From positions 391,510 to 455,509 of the forward strand of contig NZ_MDJZ01000017.1 in assembly GCF_002151125.1 (NCBI RefSeq): 64,000 nucleotides of DNA, given 5' to 3'. Shown in pieces: positions 63,077-64,000 of the stretch. Under the pieces are notes generated by a model, which searched no databases, was not told the origin of the DNA, and saw nothing but the letters and a program-made list of their open reading frames with translations. The position numbers were made by a program, and so were the translations under genes. This stretch comes from Clavibacter michiganensis (GTDB taxonomy: Bacteria; Actinomycetota; Actinomycetes; Actinomycetales; Microbacteriaceae). Each line of letters begins with the position of its first letter. The stretch's first letter is position 1.

Positions 63077-63718
63077 ATGCCCACCGTCCTCCTCACCGGC
63101 TTCGAGCCCTTCGACGGCGACACCAGCAACCCGTCCTGGACCGCCGTGCAGGAGGTGCGCGACCGCTGGGACGGCGACGCCGAGATCCAGGTGCGCCGGC
63201 TCCCCGTCGACTTCACGAGGGTCGACGACGCGCTGCGGGCGGCGCTCGCCGAGGTGGATCCGGACGTCGTGATCTCCGTGGGCCTCGCCGGCGGCATCGA
63301 GACGCTCGAGGTGGAGCGCGTCGCGATCAACGTCGACGACGCCCGCATCCCCGACAACACGGGCTTCCAGCCCATCGACGAGCCGGTCGTCGCGGGCGGC
63401 CCGGCGGCGTACTTCAGCACCCTGCCGATCAAGGCGGCGGTCGCGGCCGTGCGCACGAAGGGGATCCCCGCGGTCGTCTCGCAGACCGCCGGGACCTACA
63501 CCTGCAACCACGTCTTCTACCTGCTGATGCACGAGCTGCGCGAGCGCCCGGGCACCCGCGGCGGCTTCGTCCACATCCCGTACTCGACGGAGGAGGCGAT
63601 CGGCACCGACCGCCCCTACATGCGCATGGACCAGCTCGCGACGGCCCTCACGGCCGTGGTGCGCGCGACCCTCGCCAACGCGACCGACGTGAAGGTGGGC
63701 GGCGGGTCGCTCGACTGA
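63077..63718 (+). CDS. pcp: pyroglutamyl-peptidase I
   Basis: A cytosolic cysteine peptidase that removes N-terminal pyroglutamate. The 213-residue sequence has the family features MPTVLLTGFEPFDGDTSNPSW, the catalytic Glu80 in EVERVAINVDD, Cys143 in GTYTCNHVFY and His166 in GGFVHIPY, so the Glu-Cys-His triad is intact. Length fits the family. It stands alone between the Ig-like gene and the desaturase, with CAGGAG ahead of the ATG. Its link to the surface genes is unclear. Confidence 0.95.
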   Translation: MPTVLLTGFEPFDGDTSNPSWTAVQEVRDRWDGDAEIQVRRLPVDFTRVDDALRAALAEVDPDVVISVGLAGGIETLEVERVAINVDDARIPDNTGFQPIDEPVVAGGPAAYFSTLPIKAAVAAVRTKGIPAVVSQTAGTYTCNHVFYLLMHELRERPGTRGGFVHIPYSTEEAIGTDRPYMRMDQLATALTAVVRATLANATDVKVGGGSLD

Positions 63719-63779
63719 GCCGCCCGCCCGCCCGTGACGGGGGCATGGCGAGCTGCACCCGCCGACCCCCGACCGCCGG

Positions 63780-64000
63780 TCAGCGGCCGAATGCCGCCGA
63801 TGCGGGGCAGTCGAACGGGTCGCCGCCGGCGGAGAGGCCGACGCGGTTGAGGTAGGCGATGACGATGCCGTAGGAGGCCAGGAGCGTGGTCTCGGTGTAC
63901 GGGATGCTGTGGGTCGCGCAGTACTCCTTCGCGATGACCTGGGCGCGGCGGAGCGCGGGCCGGGGCATGTTCGGGAAGAGGTGGTGCTCGATCTGGTAGT
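63780..64000 (-). CDS. fatty acid desaturase, C-terminal end (cut by window end)
   Basis: Only the last 73 codons are present, entering from the right edge on the minus strand. YQIEHHLFPNMPR carries the third histidine box (HxxHH-type) of membrane acyl-lipid or acyl-CoA desaturases, and LLASYGIVIAYLNRVG follows near the C terminus. The double-bond position cannot be read from this fragment. An internal ATG at 63968 is not the start. Confidence 0.87.
   Translation of the reverse strand, partial: YQIEHHLFPNMPRPALRRAQVIAKEYCATHSIPYTETTLLASYGIVIAYLNRVGLSAGGDPFDCPASAAFGR

Overview
The window is very GC-rich (apparently above 70% G+C), densely coded, and carries the gyrB-gyrA / crgA / pknB-pknA-pbpA-ftsW-pstP-fhaB-fhaA chromosomal core of a high-GC actinobacterium. 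The DUF3566 gene after gyrA, the class E sortase next to pabA, and the urea carboxylase/UAAP operon fit the family Microbacteriaceae. A Clavibacter-like plant-associated species is my best guess, inferred from gene order and composition rather than from a database match. gyrB and gyrA at the left edge suggest that the replication origin lies a few kb further left.

Region 1 (1-18.3 kb) is conserved housekeeping DNA. It holds the end of gyrB, gyrA, a DUF3566 membrane protein, tRNA-Ile and tRNA-Ala, a cyclophilin, a rhomboid protease, crgA, a class E sortase and a PabA/TrpG glutaminase subunit. The seven-gene cell-shape and signalling operon fhaA-fhaB-pstP-ftsW/rodA-pbpA-pknA-pknB follows on the minus strand. 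The rhomboid-crgA gap contains a cluster of DnaA boxes.

Region 2 (18.2-26.5 kb) has tRNA-Leu, an aminoacyl-phosphatidylglycerol-synthase-like (DUF2156) membrane protein overlapping a NarL/DesR-type two-component pair, an unknown membrane protein and a RecQ-like helicase. Between them sits a zinc-free ribosomal protein L36 paralogue (40 codons) divergent from a degenerate COG0523/CobW protein. A perfect 15-bp palindrome resembling a Zur box separates the two.

Region 3 (26.5-46.1 kb) is carbohydrate and accessory metabolism. It includes an ABC sugar importer without its own ATPase, two ROK proteins (one a repressor, one a kinase), a Gfo/Idh/MocA oxidoreductase, TIM-barrel sugar isomerases and an M81/MlrC-type peptidase. 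A second isomerase-oxidoreductase pair, CutC, a cupin, hydrolases, a HEAT-repeat protein and a frameshifted glutaminase complete it.

Region 4 (46.1-56.5 kb) is a complete urea-carboxylase/allophanate-hydrolase operon: permease, two UAAP proteins, urea carboxylase, allophanate hydrolase and a TetR/AmtR-like regulator. It is transcribed leftwards from a promoter carrying a CTAT-N6-ATAG palindrome, the AmtR-type box. It degrades urea by the ATP- and biotin-dependent route.

Region 5 (56.5-64 kb) looks like a cell-surface module. An ECF sigma/anti-sigma pair is divergent from a CHRD-domain surface protein and a class F sortase. Both flanks of the divergent gap carry the same two-block promoter with identical spacing, so the sigma factor probably controls itself and the surface genes. 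Two tandem small membrane proteins follow, then two paralogous secreted Ig-like repeat proteins that share a 15-bp upstream box. Pyroglutamyl peptidase and a truncated fatty-acid desaturase end the window. I see no insertion sequences, prophage, CRISPR array or rRNA.
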